DNA of 64,000 nt, from assembly GCA_046309815.1 (NCBI GenBank), contig JBKCOJ010000005.1, positions 283,872 to 347,871 of the forward strand, written 5' to 3'. This document shows positions 54,821 through 63,689 of the stretch, piece after piece. Position numbers and translations under genes: made by a program. The notes under the pieces were generated by a model that had not been told where the DNA came from, did no database searches, and saw only the letters and a list, made by a program, of their open reading frames with translations. This DNA is from CAITNM01 sp021298215 (GTDB lineage Bacteria; Pseudomonadota; Alphaproteobacteria; Paracaedibacterales; CAITNM01). The number at the start of each line of letters is the position of its first letter. Position 1 is the stretch's first letter.

Positions 54821-55174
54821 TTAAGCAGCTTTTTTTACCTGATTAACTAAGGCCTTGAAGCTTTCTGGTTGATTCATTGCTAAATCAGCCAAAACCTTGC
54901 GGTCAACTTCAACGTTGCTCTTATGTAATGCATTCATGAAAACAGAATAAGTTAATCCCAATTCACGAACGGCTGCATTGATACGTTGAATCCATAGAGC
55001 TCTGAAATTACGCCTTTTAACGCGACGGTCTCTGTAAGCATATGTTAATGCTTTTTCAACTCGTTGTATCGCTGGACGGAAACAAGTGCTTGAACGACCG
55101 CGATAGCCTTTAGCCATCTTTAAAACTTTTTTATGACGTGCGTGTGTTGTTACGCCTCTTTTGACTCGTGCCAT
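54821..55174 (-). CDS. rplT: 50S ribosomal protein L20
   Basis: The 117-residue protein is L20, with ARVKRGVTTHARHKKVLKMAKGYRGRSSTCFR at the N-terminus and the RRVKRRNFRALWIQRINAAVRELGLTYSVFM core. It binds 23S rRNA early in assembly and in other bacteria represses its own operon. It follows rpmI by nine bases. infC, usually first in this operon, is not here. Confidence 0.97.
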   Translation of the reverse strand: MARVKRGVTTHARHKKVLKMAKGYRGRSSTCFRPAIQRVEKALTYAYRDRRVKRRNFRALWIQRINAAVRELGLTYSVFMNALHKSNVEVDRKVLADLAMNQPESFKALVNQVKKAA

Positions 55175-55183
55175 GATAACTCC

Positions 55184-55381
55184 TTATACGTGAAAATAGT
55201 AAGTACGGATGCGCTTAATCTCTGGAGTTGCGCATATTTTCATGCCGCGTGCATTCCTCAAGAATTTATTTGAGCGCTTACGCATACCATGACGTTTTCC
55301 CGCCGGAGTTATTTTTACTTTTCCAGTGCCAGTAAGGCGAAAGCGTTTTTTTACGCTACTTTTTGTTTTTAACTTGGGCAT
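55184..55381 (-). CDS. rpmI: 50S ribosomal protein L35
   Basis: The chosen ATG at 55381 gives the standard L35 N-terminus MPKLKTKSSVKKRFRLTGTG (65 residues), with an AGAGA site upstream; the longer frame adds ten residues not found in the family. L35 is a small rRNA-binding protein of the large subunit. It is co-transcribed with rplT. Confidence 0.96.
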   Translation of the reverse strand: MPKLKTKSSVKKRFRLTGTGKVKITPAGKRHGMRKRSNKFLRNARGMKICATPEIKRIRTYYFHV

Positions 55382-55591
55382 TTTTATCTCTCTAAATCTA
55401 GAATTAAACAATAAGCAACAAAGGCATGCCCGGGCTTATGCCCTAGCCACGCTGCTATAGAGTTTATAGATGGTTTTTTTGAAGAAAGCAAGAAAACTTT
55501 AAAAATGCTAATCCGTTTATTAACACTTTATTTATTGATTACCTCTTAATATTAACAATGGTTGAATTCTGTTGTAAGCAAGGGGAAATGC

Positions 55592-57460
55592 ATGCTTCAT
55601 AGTGATCAGCAAATATATCACGAAGCTAGAAAGGCCAAACACAAAAGAAGATCGCGTAAAAAAATCCCCAATTTTTTTGAGGATGTGCACCCGTCTATCA
55701 AAAAGTGCATGGAAAATCTAAACGATATATATTCAAACCTTATATCCACTTACCTACAGGATCAACCCAGCTCTTTTGATATCTTTAACCAAGATATAAT
55801 GGCTAAAACTTTTGCCGAGGCGCACAAAGGAACTATCAACACCTTTGTTGTTAAGCCGGAGGAGTGGGATACTAAACAAAAAAAGTATCTAAATAACTTA
55901 GACGAACTGTATCAACGCACTCTTGAACGTTTTCAGGGTCAGGAAGTTGATCCAATCATTATGCCTAAAGGGAACGATAGACGTTTTAAATCAGCTGAGT
56001 GGACAGATTTCCCCCTTTTTGATTATTTGAAGCAATCGTATCTTTTGCATTGTAACTATATGCAAGAGCTTGTTGATTCTTTAGAAGGAATTGACCCAAA
56101 AACTAAAGAAAAAATTGAGTTTTATATAAGAAGCCTAATGGATGCTTTAGCGCCCACTAATTCTCCATTTACAAATCCTGAGGTATTAAAAGAGACTATT
56201 CGTACGCGGGGTCAAAACTTGATGGGGGGCTATAAGAAATTTCTAGAAGATAAAGCAAGTTCGAACTTCTTAAATTTGCCTATGTTCACTAATCTTCAAG
56301 CTTTCAAAGTAGGGGATAATCTGGGGATTACACCAGGAAAAATTATTCATGAAACAGCATTGTTTCAGCTTATTTATTATAAGCCTAAAACAGAAATGGT
56401 TTATGAACGTCCTCTTTTAATGATTCCGCCGTGGATCAACAAATATTATATTTTTGATTTGCAAAAAGAGAATTCATTTGTGAATTGGGCTCTTGAAAAG
56501 GGATTTAGCGTCTTTGTTCTATCGTGGATTAATCCGGATGAGTCATATGCAAATTATGGGCTATCGGATTATGTTATTGAAGGTGTTCTGGAAGCAATCG
56601 AAAAAGTTTTATCTGTCTCTAAACAAGATCAATTGAATCTTTTGGCGTATTGTACAGGTGGTGTTGCTGCTGTATTGCTTGCAGGGTATTTGGCAGAGAA
56701 AGCTAGCAAAAATCCTATAAAAAGCTTAAGTCTTTTAGCTGCGCCTATCGATTTCGATAAGATGGGTGATTTGAAAATCTTTATCTGCAAGGATCAGTTG
56801 AAATTTTTAGAAAAGCGGATTAATAAAATCGGATACTTTCCTGGCAATGAAATGGTGCGTGTTTTCAGTATTTTGCGTGCTAATGATTTGATTTGGTCAA
56901 ATTATGTAAGCATGTATCTTTTAAATAAAGAGGCCTTTTCTCTAGATTTTCTGTACTGGAATTGCGACACCACCAATATTCCTGCTGCACTGCATATGGA
57001 ATATCTAAGGCAAATTTTTTTAAAAAATGCGCTAATGCATAAAAATGGATTTAACATAAATAATGTCGATATTGATTTAAAAAAGATAACCGTACCAATA
57101 TTTGCTTTTGCCACAAAATCAGACCATATAGTTCCTTGGCAGTCAGCCTTTGCCATAAAAGAGCTTTGCCCAAAGAATACAACGTTTGTTTTGGGGGCGG
57201 CTGGTCATGTGGCGGGCATTGTAAATCCTGATCATCAAAAAAAATACTGTTATTGGAAATCTGGCGATAGAATCACAGACTCCGGGGAGTGGCAGGCAAA
57301 TGCAAAAGAAATTCCTGGTTCTTGGTGGCCTGAGTGGTACAACTGGGTTAAATCTTATGCAGGAGAAAAAGCAAAAGTTAATATCTGGAAACGCACAAAG
57401 AATATAGAGCCAGCTCCGGGCAGGTATGTTTTATCGACTTCTCCGCTCGATAATTTTTAA
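55592..57460 (+). CDS. phaC: Class I polyhydroxyalkanoate synthase
   Basis: PhaC polymerises hydroxyacyl-CoA into storage polyester at the granule surface. From the chosen ATG (55592, behind an AAGGGGA site) it has 622 residues. The lipase-like box AYCTGG holds the catalytic Cys354, with Asp511 in FATKSDHIVPW and His539 in GAAGHVAGI completing the triad. The N-terminal 35 residues are basic and unlike the family. An earlier TTG start at 55562 is less likely. No phaA, phaB or phasin gene is near. Confidence 0.93.
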   Translation: MLHSDQQIYHEARKAKHKRRSRKKIPNFFEDVHPSIKKCMENLNDIYSNLISTYLQDQPSSFDIFNQDIMAKTFAEAHKGTINTFVVKPEEWDTKQKKYLNNLDELYQRTLERFQGQEVDPIIMPKGNDRRFKSAEWTDFPLFDYLKQSYLLHCNYMQELVDSLEGIDPKTKEKIEFYIRSLMDALAPTNSPFTNPEVLKETIRTRGQNLMGGYKKFLEDKASSNFLNLPMFTNLQAFKVGDNLGITPGKIIHETALFQLIYYKPKTEMVYERPLLMIPPWINKYYIFDLQKENSFVNWALEKGFSVFVLSWINPDESYANYGLSDYVIEGVLEAIEKVLSVSKQDQLNLLAYCTGGVAAVLLAGYLAEKASKNPIKSLSLLAAPIDFDKMGDLKIFICKDQLKFLEKRINKIGYFPGNEMVRVFSILRANDLIWSNYVSMYLLNKEAFSLDFLYWNCDTTNIPAALHMEYLRQIFLKNALMHKNGFNINNVDIDLKKITVPIFAFATKSDHIVPWQSAFAIKELCPKNTTFVLGAAGHVAGIVNPDHQKKYCYWKSGDRITDSGEWQANAKEIPGSWWPEWYNWVKSYAGEKAKVNIWKRTKNIEPAPGRYVLSTSPLDNF

Positions 57461-57518
57461 AGAATTATTCTTTTAGCTTTACGTCGGCAATCATTATTTG
57501 CTAGAAATAAACTCTGGG

Positions 57519-57604
57519 GCCTGCGTGGTGGAATCGGTAGACACAGCAGACTTAAAATCTGCCGCCCAAAAGGCGTACCAGTTCGAGTCTGGTCGCAGGC
57601 ACCA
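57519..57604 (+). tRNA. tRNA-Leu (TAA)
   Basis: Acceptor GCCTGCG/CGCAGGC, anticodon stem GCAGA/TCTGC with loop CTTAAAA and anticodon TAA at 57553-57555, a long variable arm (CCGCCCAAAAGGCG), T-arm with GTTCGAGTC, and an encoded CCA at 57602-57604. Reads UUA and UUG codons. Confidence 0.97.
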
Positions 57605-57650
57605 TATTTCATAACTCTTTACGAAATTCTCCCTATTGATAATAATTTGT

Positions 57651-57690
57651 TAATATTTTCAATTTAATATTAAATAAATTGGAAATATTA
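57651..57690. promoter_or_regulatory. AT-rich 16-base-pair inverted repeat before the exported helical protein gene
   Basis: 57651-57666 and 57675-57690 are complementary over all 16 positions (one T-G), separated by eight bases. The dyad ends ten bases before the ATG at 57701, so it could be an operator overlapping the promoter, a leader hairpin, or a terminator-like structure for tRNA-Leu. No clear ribosome site lies between it and the start codon. Confidence 0.55.
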
Positions 57691-57700
57691 CGGGTTAATA

Positions 57701-58210
57701 ATGAGTAAATTAACGACAGTTTTATTAGCTCTATTAATATCTTTATCACTAAAAAATATGGAAGCGGCAGAGTCAGTGTCTAGGGATGCCGTTAAGCGTG
57801 AACCAGCGGCAGCTGCTAACAAAGGTAAAGAGCCAATAAGTGGCCTTGCTCTTAAGCAAGAAGACGAAGCTCAAATTGCTTTATTACAAGGAAAGTTTAA
57901 AGAAGCCCAAGATAGTGGTGCTCAAGAAAGTACGTTGCTAATAATACAATCCTATATAGATTTAGCAAAAGAGATGAAAGAGCTAAATGATAAAAGGCAT
58001 GCCTTGCATGAGGCGGTTAAAGGGTTTGAAAAAGGTGTAGGAGTGTTCTCTGAAGAAATCAAAGCAATTGTTCAAAAGGTCAATAGCATCCTTGCTGCTC
58101 AGGCGGAACAAGCTCTTAAGAATGCTGAGTTACGTAAACTTCTTGCCGATCCATCTCCAACAGCAACTACCATAGCAGTAAGTGCAAATAAACCAGCTGA
58201 AGGCGGATAG
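57701..58210 (+). CDS. Exported helical protein of unknown function
   Basis: The 169-residue protein has a signal peptide (1-22, cleavage near MEAAES) and a mature helical region of amphipathic segments (about 50-150) that may form a bundle. It contains no Cys or His cluster. It lies next to phaC, and its helical, Ala/Glu/Lys-rich makeup superficially recalls phasins, but the export signal argues against a granule role. No family is recognised. Confidence 0.55.
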   Translation: MSKLTTVLLALLISLSLKNMEAAESVSRDAVKREPAAAANKGKEPISGLALKQEDEAQIALLQGKFKEAQDSGAQESTLLIIQSYIDLAKEMKELNDKRHALHEAVKGFEKGVGVFSEEIKAIVQKVNSILAAQAEQALKNAELRKLLADPSPTATTIAVSANKPAEGG

Positions 58211-58227
58211 AGGAATAATGTAAGTCT

Positions 58228-58302
58228 TGGAGCGGGCGAAGGGATTCGAACCCTCGACCCCAACCTTGGCAAGGTTGTGCTCTACCCCTGAGCTACGCCC
58301 GC
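58228..58302 (-). tRNA. tRNA-Gly (GCC)
   Basis: The minus strand folds with acceptor GCGGGCG/CGCCCGC, anticodon stem CAACC/GGTTG and loop TTGCCAA with anticodon GCC (plus-strand 58268-58270), and a GGGTTCGAATCCC T-arm. CCA is encoded at 58228-58230. Confidence 0.97.
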
Positions 58303-58317
58303 TTAAGTGTTTCCATA

Positions 58318-59238
58318 CTATCTATTTTGCGCGTCAGTGCCAAGAGAATTTTTTTGATTTTTAGAAAATAAATAAAAAACAGCCCCAATACATCCAGCAG
58401 CTAACATCAAAAGTCCTTGTAAAATACCAAGAGTAAGCCCTTTTTCAGGAGGCAGTCCGCACTCTATTAAATACGCAGTCAAAAAACTTTCGCGAAGCCC
58501 CCATCCTGAAATAGAAAGCGGAATGAGAACAACTAGTAATGAGATAGTGTATAACACTGAGCTTTCTAGAAAATTCAATGGGATTTTTAAAGCGTGCACT
58601 AGTAAGTAAAATGCAAAGAAATTGACAAAAGCTGATAAAACACTAGTTATTTCTAAAGTTCCAAAAGGTCTTGTTATAAAATTTTTCCCATAGGATAAAG
58701 CTTCCCAGAGTTTTCTTATAATTTTGTAGCGCTGTAAAATTGGGAATTTAATAAAAAGTGCTAAAAAAATCATGCCAAGAAGTAAAAAGCCATAAATTGC
58801 AAAGGTGCTTATTCTTAATGAGGAAGGAATATGAATAAAAAACAGCATGGGAATGCAGATAATGCCCATACTCGACATTCCAAGAACGCGATCCCACATA
58901 ATAGTAGCTGTACTTGACAACAAACTATTTCTTTTAGAAAGAGCGTAGATTCTATAAGCGTCGCCACCAATACCACTCGGTAATAACTGGTTAAAAAAAG
59001 TGCCCACCCAAGTAAGGTTGTGCAAAAATTTCAACGACGTCTTCAAGTTTGTTTTTTGTGCAATGTAGTATAATCGAAGTCCATTTAAGCTTACGCATAA
59101 GCTCATAACAACTAAGGCATATATATATGTCATTATAGGAAATTCCTTAAATACCTGACTCAAGTGATTAAAATCCACTTGATGCAAGCACCACCATAAA
59201 GCAAGACCTGAGAAGACGATTTTTAGAAGGAGTAACAT
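58318..59238 (-). CDS. YbhN/UPF0104-family membrane flippase-like protein
   Basis: The 306-residue protein has about eight hydrophobic segments and family motifs GTFFNQLLPSGIGGDAYRIYALSK (around 95-120) and PLSISGWGLRESFLTAYLI (near 235-260). This is the membrane domain shared with lysyl-phosphatidylglycerol synthases, probably a lipid flippase or transporter. Its stop overlaps the pgsA stop region by one base at the other end, so the two genes may act in the same phospholipid pathway. Confidence 0.75.
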   Translation of the reverse strand: MLLLLKIVFSGLALWWCLHQVDFNHLSQVFKEFPIMTYIYALVVMSLCVSLNGLRLYYIAQKTNLKTSLKFLHNLTWVGTFFNQLLPSGIGGDAYRIYALSKRNSLLSSTATIMWDRVLGMSSMGIICIPMLFFIHIPSSLRISTFAIYGFLLLGMIFLALFIKFPILQRYKIIRKLWEALSYGKNFITRPFGTLEITSVLSAFVNFFAFYLLVHALKIPLNFLESSVLYTISLLVVLIPLSISGWGLRESFLTAYLIECGLPPEKGLTLGILQGLLMLAAGCIGAVFYLFSKNQKNSLGTDAQNR

Positions 59239-59813
59239 TAGTTAAAAGAATTGTCAGAAGTTGCTTCTATGCTTGTTTTCACATATGTCCAGCCAGAATA
59301 CAGCGTAATGCCAGCAGCAATCCAAAGTAGTAGTTCACCAAGAATTTTTAATGATGCAGTACCTTGTGGATCCACATACAAAAGTATAGCTAGAGCACAC
59401 ATTTGAATAGCTGTTTTCATTTTTGTGATCCAATTGACGGGAAGCAAGATGTTCGTTTCAGCTAAATATTCCCTTAGGCCGGACACAAGAATTTCACGGC
59501 ATAAAATAATAACAGCAGCGAAAATGCTGAACTTTGAGATATGATCAAATCCAACTAACATAAGTAAAGTTGAAGCAATTAAGAGTTTATCTGCAATGGG
59601 ATCAAGTATTTCGCCAAAGCGAGTTTCTTGATTAAAGGCGCGCGCGATAAAGCCGTCAAGATAATCTGTTATGCAGGCAGCTGTAAAAAGGCATGCTGCA
59701 ACTAATCGTGGTGTTGGGAGGTTAATAAAAAAAGAAATCAGGATAAAGGGGATCAATCCTATCCGAGCAAGAGTTAAAGTGTTTGCAAGGTTTTTAAAAT
59801 CCACTGCCTTCAT
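59238..59813 (-). CDS. pgsA: Phosphatidylglycerophosphate synthase
   Basis: The 191-residue protein has the full CDP-alcohol phosphotransferase motif: D50-x2-D53-G54-x2-A57-R58-x8-G67-x3-D71-x3-D75. It joins CDP-diacylglycerol with glycerol 3-phosphate, the committed step to phosphatidylglycerol and cardiolipin. It has about five membrane segments. It overlaps the flippase-like gene by one base. Confidence 0.94.
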   Translation of the reverse strand: MKAVDFKNLANTLTLARIGLIPFILISFFINLPTPRLVAACLFTAACITDYLDGFIARAFNQETRFGEILDPIADKLLIASTLLMLVGFDHISKFSIFAAVIILCREILVSGLREYLAETNILLPVNWITKMKTAIQMCALAILLYVDPQGTASLKILGELLLWIAAGITLYSGWTYVKTSIEATSDNSFN

Positions 59814-59901
59814 TTCCTAAAAATAATTCATTCATAGAGCGATAATGCCGTAATTTGATTTTCATGGCAAACTTAATGAGCCTGAAAGATACTGGATGGA
59901 T

Positions 59902-61506
59902 TTATTTAGTGCCTTCCTTGTTAGCGCCAATTTGTTCAGTCTTCAGAAATTGCGCTTTTCCATCAATTTTTTTCCACGGCATAAACACGTAGTTCGTATG
60001 TAACTCAGTGCCATGGACAAATTGTAAAATAGGATCTTCATTAGGATTAATAATTTCTGCGCCAAAAAGCTTAGCAATCTGTTTTCCTAAATCATAATGA
60101 CTACAGATAGGCTGTTCTTTTAAGTAGGCATTCAAAGATGTATCCGCGCTATTAATGCTATAGGCCCAAACAGGAACGTCAACTACTTCAGATCTCATTA
60201 AATTATGGCCAAACAACCCATCTTCACCAATTAATTGTCCATGATCACTTGTAAAGATAATTATAGTGTCATCCGGTAGAATTTTTCTTATGCAGTCAAT
60301 ACATTGCTCTACCCAATGATCATGATAAGAGAGGGCATGGAAGTATTCATTGCGGGTTTGTTGTGCTCTTGAATTCTCAGGCTTTTGGCTTTCTTTTTTT
60401 GGAAAATATTTTTCCCATTGAGCATAAGGCTCGTGAATATGTCGTAAATGGATGACGATAAAGTTTTTCGTGTCAAATTTTAGTTGGGTTAACATCTCAA
60501 GCAATACATCTTCTCCGTTTGCCTTTAATTCTTTTAATTTGTCGTTTTTGAAGCTATAAAAATCAATGAATTGCGTACCCACTTCATGAAAAAGTCCTTC
60601 TCCCTGAGCAGAAATAAGAAACGTCTTGTAACCTTGATGGCGAGCTAATTTAAATAAATTTGCCGACTTGTCCTGAATGAATTGAAGGGGGGCGGGATTG
60701 TGAATAGTGTTAAAAAATAATTGCAAACCAGTTAATGTATCTACACTACTTGAAATCCCTTTGGTGTAAGCAAAATTCTGATCTTTTTTTAACGTATTCA
60801 AAAAGGGAGTATTCGCTTCCTTATAACCATACAACTGCATGTAGCGACTACTAATGCTTTCGCCCATAATTAAGATAACATTTTTAATTTTTGGTGAGCG
60901 ATAAGTAATTTGATAAGGCTTATAATTAAAATCGTGAAGTGGTGTTTGTGAATTGACTAACCAGCTGGAAAAAGCTCTTAAGGTATTGTGGATGGTGCTA
61001 GATATGGGTTTTGTGTGAAAAGCAGGTGCCCCTTTTATATAAAACAATATAGGGTTAGCCATTATTGCTAACATTACAAGGGTTTCTGTAAAACGAAAAT
61101 GTTGACATTTTTTTGTGTGAAGAATACCAAGACCTATTAAAAACAAAGATGTAATTTGTGACAACCAAACTGGCCACAGAATATTTGTGTGGGCTAAACC
61201 AGTTTGAAAAATTTCTTCAAGTTCAGTAAATGCTTTGGAAATATCTTGGCTATTGATCGGGGCACCAAAGTATGCCCAGTGATTAAGCTGAATACATTGA
61301 CCAATCATAATAAAGACCATGACAGCTACTAGGAACTTGTGGTTTTTAACAAAACTAAGTGCAATTGATAATCCACATACACTTAGAAGAGAATTAAGTG
61401 GAACAGTGCAACTAAGCATTTTAATTCCATAACCCAAATAAAGATCAGGAAAAAGAATTCCTAAGGTAAACAAAAAGGCACAAATAAGGTTTTGCATTAG
61501 AGGCAT
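59902..61506 (-). CDS. Phosphoethanolamine transferase (EptA/CptA-like)
   Basis: The protein has about five N-terminal membrane segments and a periplasmic sulfatase-like domain. The nucleophile region reads LIMGESISSRYMQLYGY, with Ser in place of the Thr of EptA; Ser occurs in CptA-type enzymes. Zinc-binding motifs HLRHIHEPY and FTSDHGQLIGEDGLFGHNL are present. Such enzymes add phosphoethanolamine to lipid A or core, often lowering sensitivity to cationic peptides. The start codon is uncertain: ATG at 61506 or TTG at 61533. Confidence 0.88.
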   Translation of the reverse strand: MPLMQNLICAFLFTLGILFPDLYLGYGIKMLSCTVPLNSLLSVCGLSIALSFVKNHKFLVAVMVFIMIGQCIQLNHWAYFGAPINSQDISKAFTELEEIFQTGLAHTNILWPVWLSQITSLFLIGLGILHTKKCQHFRFTETLVMLAIMANPILFYIKGAPAFHTKPISSTIHNTLRAFSSWLVNSQTPLHDFNYKPYQITYRSPKIKNVILIMGESISSRYMQLYGYKEANTPFLNTLKKDQNFAYTKGISSSVDTLTGLQLFFNTIHNPAPLQFIQDKSANLFKLARHQGYKTFLISAQGEGLFHEVGTQFIDFYSFKNDKLKELKANGEDVLLEMLTQLKFDTKNFIVIHLRHIHEPYAQWEKYFPKKESQKPENSRAQQTRNEYFHALSYHDHWVEQCIDCIRKILPDDTIIIFTSDHGQLIGEDGLFGHNLMRSEVVDVPVWAYSINSADTSLNAYLKEQPICSHYDLGKQIAKLFGAEIINPNEDPILQFVHGTELHTNYVFMPWKKIDGKAQFLKTEQIGANKEGTK

Positions 61507-61603
61507 TCGCTTGAGCAGTTTATATTGATGCAAGAAGGAACATTAAACATACGTTAAAGTTCCTTCAATTAAGCATACCGAAGTGATTCTGTCTAAAAAA
61601 TTT

Positions 61604-61631
61604 TGATTTCTTGCTAAAAATCTTGTATATT
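61604..61631 (+). promoter_or_regulatory. Predicted promoter of dnaK
   Basis: TTGATT at 61604-61609 and TATATT at 61626-61631 are separated by 16 bases, a good fit for the primary sigma factor. Transcription would start just inside the CIRCE element. A sigma-32-type -10 (CCTATAT) was not found. Confidence 0.6.
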
Positions 61632-61632
61632 G

Positions 61633-61659
61633 TTAGCACTGTCAGATGATGGCTGCTAA
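61633..61659 (+). promoter_or_regulatory. CIRCE operator (HrcA-binding site)
   Basis: The sequence is a 27-base dyad: TTAGCACTG, nine-base spacer, GGCTGCTAA. Against the CIRCE consensus (TTAGCACTC-N9-GAGTGCTAA) the left half matches 8 of 9 and the right half 7 of 9, with the exact spacer. HrcA repressors bind this and release it on heat stress. It lies right after the -10 box of dnaK. Confidence 0.85.
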
Positions 61660-61684
61660 AAAATAAAAATTAAGGAGATTTTTT

Positions 61685-63601
61685 ATGTCACGAGTAATAG
61701 GTATTGACCTTGGTACAACAAACTCATGTGTCGCTGTAATGGAAGGAAACACTGCTAAAGTTATTGAGAACACAGAAGGTGCCCGTACAACGCCTTCAAT
61801 GGTTGCATTTACGGAAGGCGGTGAAAGACTTGTCGGTCAACCAGCAAAGCGCCAAGGTGTTACAAATCCAGAGAACACGTTATTTGCTATTAAGCGCCTT
61901 ATTGGACGCACATTTGACGATCCAATGACGCAAAAAGATATAGGTTTAGTTCCCTATAAAATTATTTCAGGCGACAATAAAGATGCTTGGGTTGAAGCTC
62001 ATGGTGAAAAATACAGCCCAAGTCAAGTCAGCGCCTTTATTTTACAAAAAATGAAAGAAACCGCTGAAAATTATTTAGGTGAAAAAGTTACGCAAGCAAT
62101 TGTAACAGTGCCTGCGTATTTTAACGATGCGCAGCGTCAAGCAACAAAAGATGCAGGGCGTATCGCCGGGTTAGAAGTGTTGCGTATTCTAAACGAACCA
62201 ACAGCAGCTGCTTTGGCATATGGCCTTGAGAAAAAAGCCAGTGGTAAAATCGCTGTTTACGACTTAGGTGGTGGTACGTTTGACGTTTCCATTCTTGAAA
62301 TTGGTGATGGAGTGTTTGAGGTTAAATCAACCAATGGCGATACATTCCTTGGTGGTGAAGACTTCGATGCGCGTATCATCGATTGGATTGCGGATGAATT
62401 TAAAAAAGAACAATCTATTGACCTTAGAAAAGATAAGCTTGCACTACAACGCTTAAAAGAAGCAGCAGAAAAAGCAAAAATTGAACTTTCTAACTCAATG
62501 CAAACAGATATCAATCTGCCATTCATTACGGCAGATGCAAGTGGACCAAAGCACCTAAATTTGAAATTGACTCGAGCAAAATTAGAATCGCTGGTCGACG
62601 ATTTAGTGCAACGTACTATCGAGCCATGCAAAGCAGCTCTTCGTGATGCGGGCTTGCAAGCGAGCCAAATAGAGGAAGTAATTTTGGTTGGTGGTATGAC
62701 GCGTATGCCAAAAATTATTGAAACAGTAAAACAATTATTTGGTCGTGAGCCCCATCGTGGCGTAAATCCTGATGAAGTTGTGGCTCTTGGTGCTGCAATT
62801 CAAGGTGGTGTATTAAAGGGTGAAGTTAAAGACGTTCTACTACTTGATGTAACGCCGCTTTCACTTGGAATTGAAACGTTGGGAGGAATTTTCACAAGAC
62901 TAATTGACCGTAATACAACAATTCCAACGCGTAAAAGTCAGGTATTCTCTACGGCTGATGATAATCAAACGGCGGTGACAATTCGCGTATTCCAAGGAGA
63001 GCGTGAAATGGCGGCAGATAACAAAACGCTTGGACAATTTAACTTGGAAGATATTCCACCAGCTCCTCGTGGAATACCTCAAATTGAAGTAACATTTGAC
63101 ATCGATGCGAATGGAATCGTTCAAGTATCAGCGAAAGATAAGGCTACCGGCAAAGAGCAACAGATTCGCATTCAGGCTTCAGGAGGTCTTTCTGAGGATG
63201 ATATTCAGCGTATGGTTAAAGAAGCTGAAGCTAATGCTGAAGAAGATAAAAAACGCAAAGAAGCAATTGAAATAAAAAATCACGCCGATGCTCTTGTTCA
63301 TGCTACAGAAAAATCTTTATCTGAGCATGGAAGTGCCGTTAGTGCGGAAGAAAAAGCTTCGATTGAAAATGATCTTGCTGCTTTGAAAGAGGCTTTACAA
63401 ACTGACAACAAGGAAGATATACAAGCAAAAATGCAGGCGTTAACCCAGTCATCAATGAAACTAGGTGAAGCTATGTATAAAGCTGCTCAGGCAAAAGAAG
63501 GATCTCCTGAAGGAGCTGCTGATACAGCATCAGCACCAGAGGGTGAAAATATTGTGGATGCAGAGTACGAAGTTAAAGAAGACGACCGAAAGCAAGCCTA
63601 A
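61685..63601 (+). CDS. dnaK: Molecular chaperone DnaK (Hsp70)
   Basis: The 638-residue protein has the N-terminal ATPase with IGIDLGTTNSCVAVMEG, the VYDLGGGTFDVSIL phosphate loop and the VILVGGMTRMP motif, then the linker DVLLLDVTPLSLGIE, a substrate-binding beta domain and an alpha lid ending EDDRKQA. Length is typical. It folds proteins with DnaJ and GrpE. dnaJ does not follow; tRNA-Gly and tuf do. An AAGGAGA site precedes the ATG, and a CIRCE operator precedes that. Confidence 0.98.
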   Translation: MSRVIGIDLGTTNSCVAVMEGNTAKVIENTEGARTTPSMVAFTEGGERLVGQPAKRQGVTNPENTLFAIKRLIGRTFDDPMTQKDIGLVPYKIISGDNKDAWVEAHGEKYSPSQVSAFILQKMKETAENYLGEKVTQAIVTVPAYFNDAQRQATKDAGRIAGLEVLRILNEPTAAALAYGLEKKASGKIAVYDLGGGTFDVSILEIGDGVFEVKSTNGDTFLGGEDFDARIIDWIADEFKKEQSIDLRKDKLALQRLKEAAEKAKIELSNSMQTDINLPFITADASGPKHLNLKLTRAKLESLVDDLVQRTIEPCKAALRDAGLQASQIEEVILVGGMTRMPKIIETVKQLFGREPHRGVNPDEVVALGAAIQGGVLKGEVKDVLLLDVTPLSLGIETLGGIFTRLIDRNTTIPTRKSQVFSTADDNQTAVTIRVFQGEREMAADNKTLGQFNLEDIPPAPRGIPQIEVTFDIDANGIVQVSAKDKATGKEQQIRIQASGGLSEDDIQRMVKEAEANAEEDKKRKEAIEIKNHADALVHATEKSLSEHGSAVSAEEKASIENDLAALKEALQTDNKEDIQAKMQALTQSSMKLGEAMYKAAQAKEGSPEGAADTASAPEGENIVDAEYEVKEDDRKQA

Positions 63602-63614
63602 ATTATTAAAGGGG

Positions 63615-63632
63615 GGGACTAGATTTAGTCCC
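63615..63632 (+). terminator. Weak terminator-like hairpin after dnaK
   Basis: A seven-pair stem (GGGACTA/TAGTCCC) with a GATT loop is followed by a T/C-rich but not T-only tract, so termination would be partial. Confidence 0.5.
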
Positions 63633-63651
63633 TCTTCCTCAAAAACGACAG

Positions 63652-63680
63652 TTGACCTTTATAAATATTTCTCTTAGATT
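63652..63680 (+). promoter_or_regulatory. Predicted promoter for tRNA-Gly and tuf
   Basis: TTGACC at 63652-63657 and TAGATT at 63675-63680 are 17 bases apart, close to the consensus for the primary sigma factor. The start would fall a few bases before tRNA-Gly. Confidence 0.65.
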
Positions 63681-63689
63681 ACAAGGACT

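Noticed and set aside
55423..55442. Short GC-rich hairpin in the rpmI leader as an L20 autoregulatory site
   Set aside because: Only five outer pairs form and nothing matches a known L20-binding leader; too weak to call.
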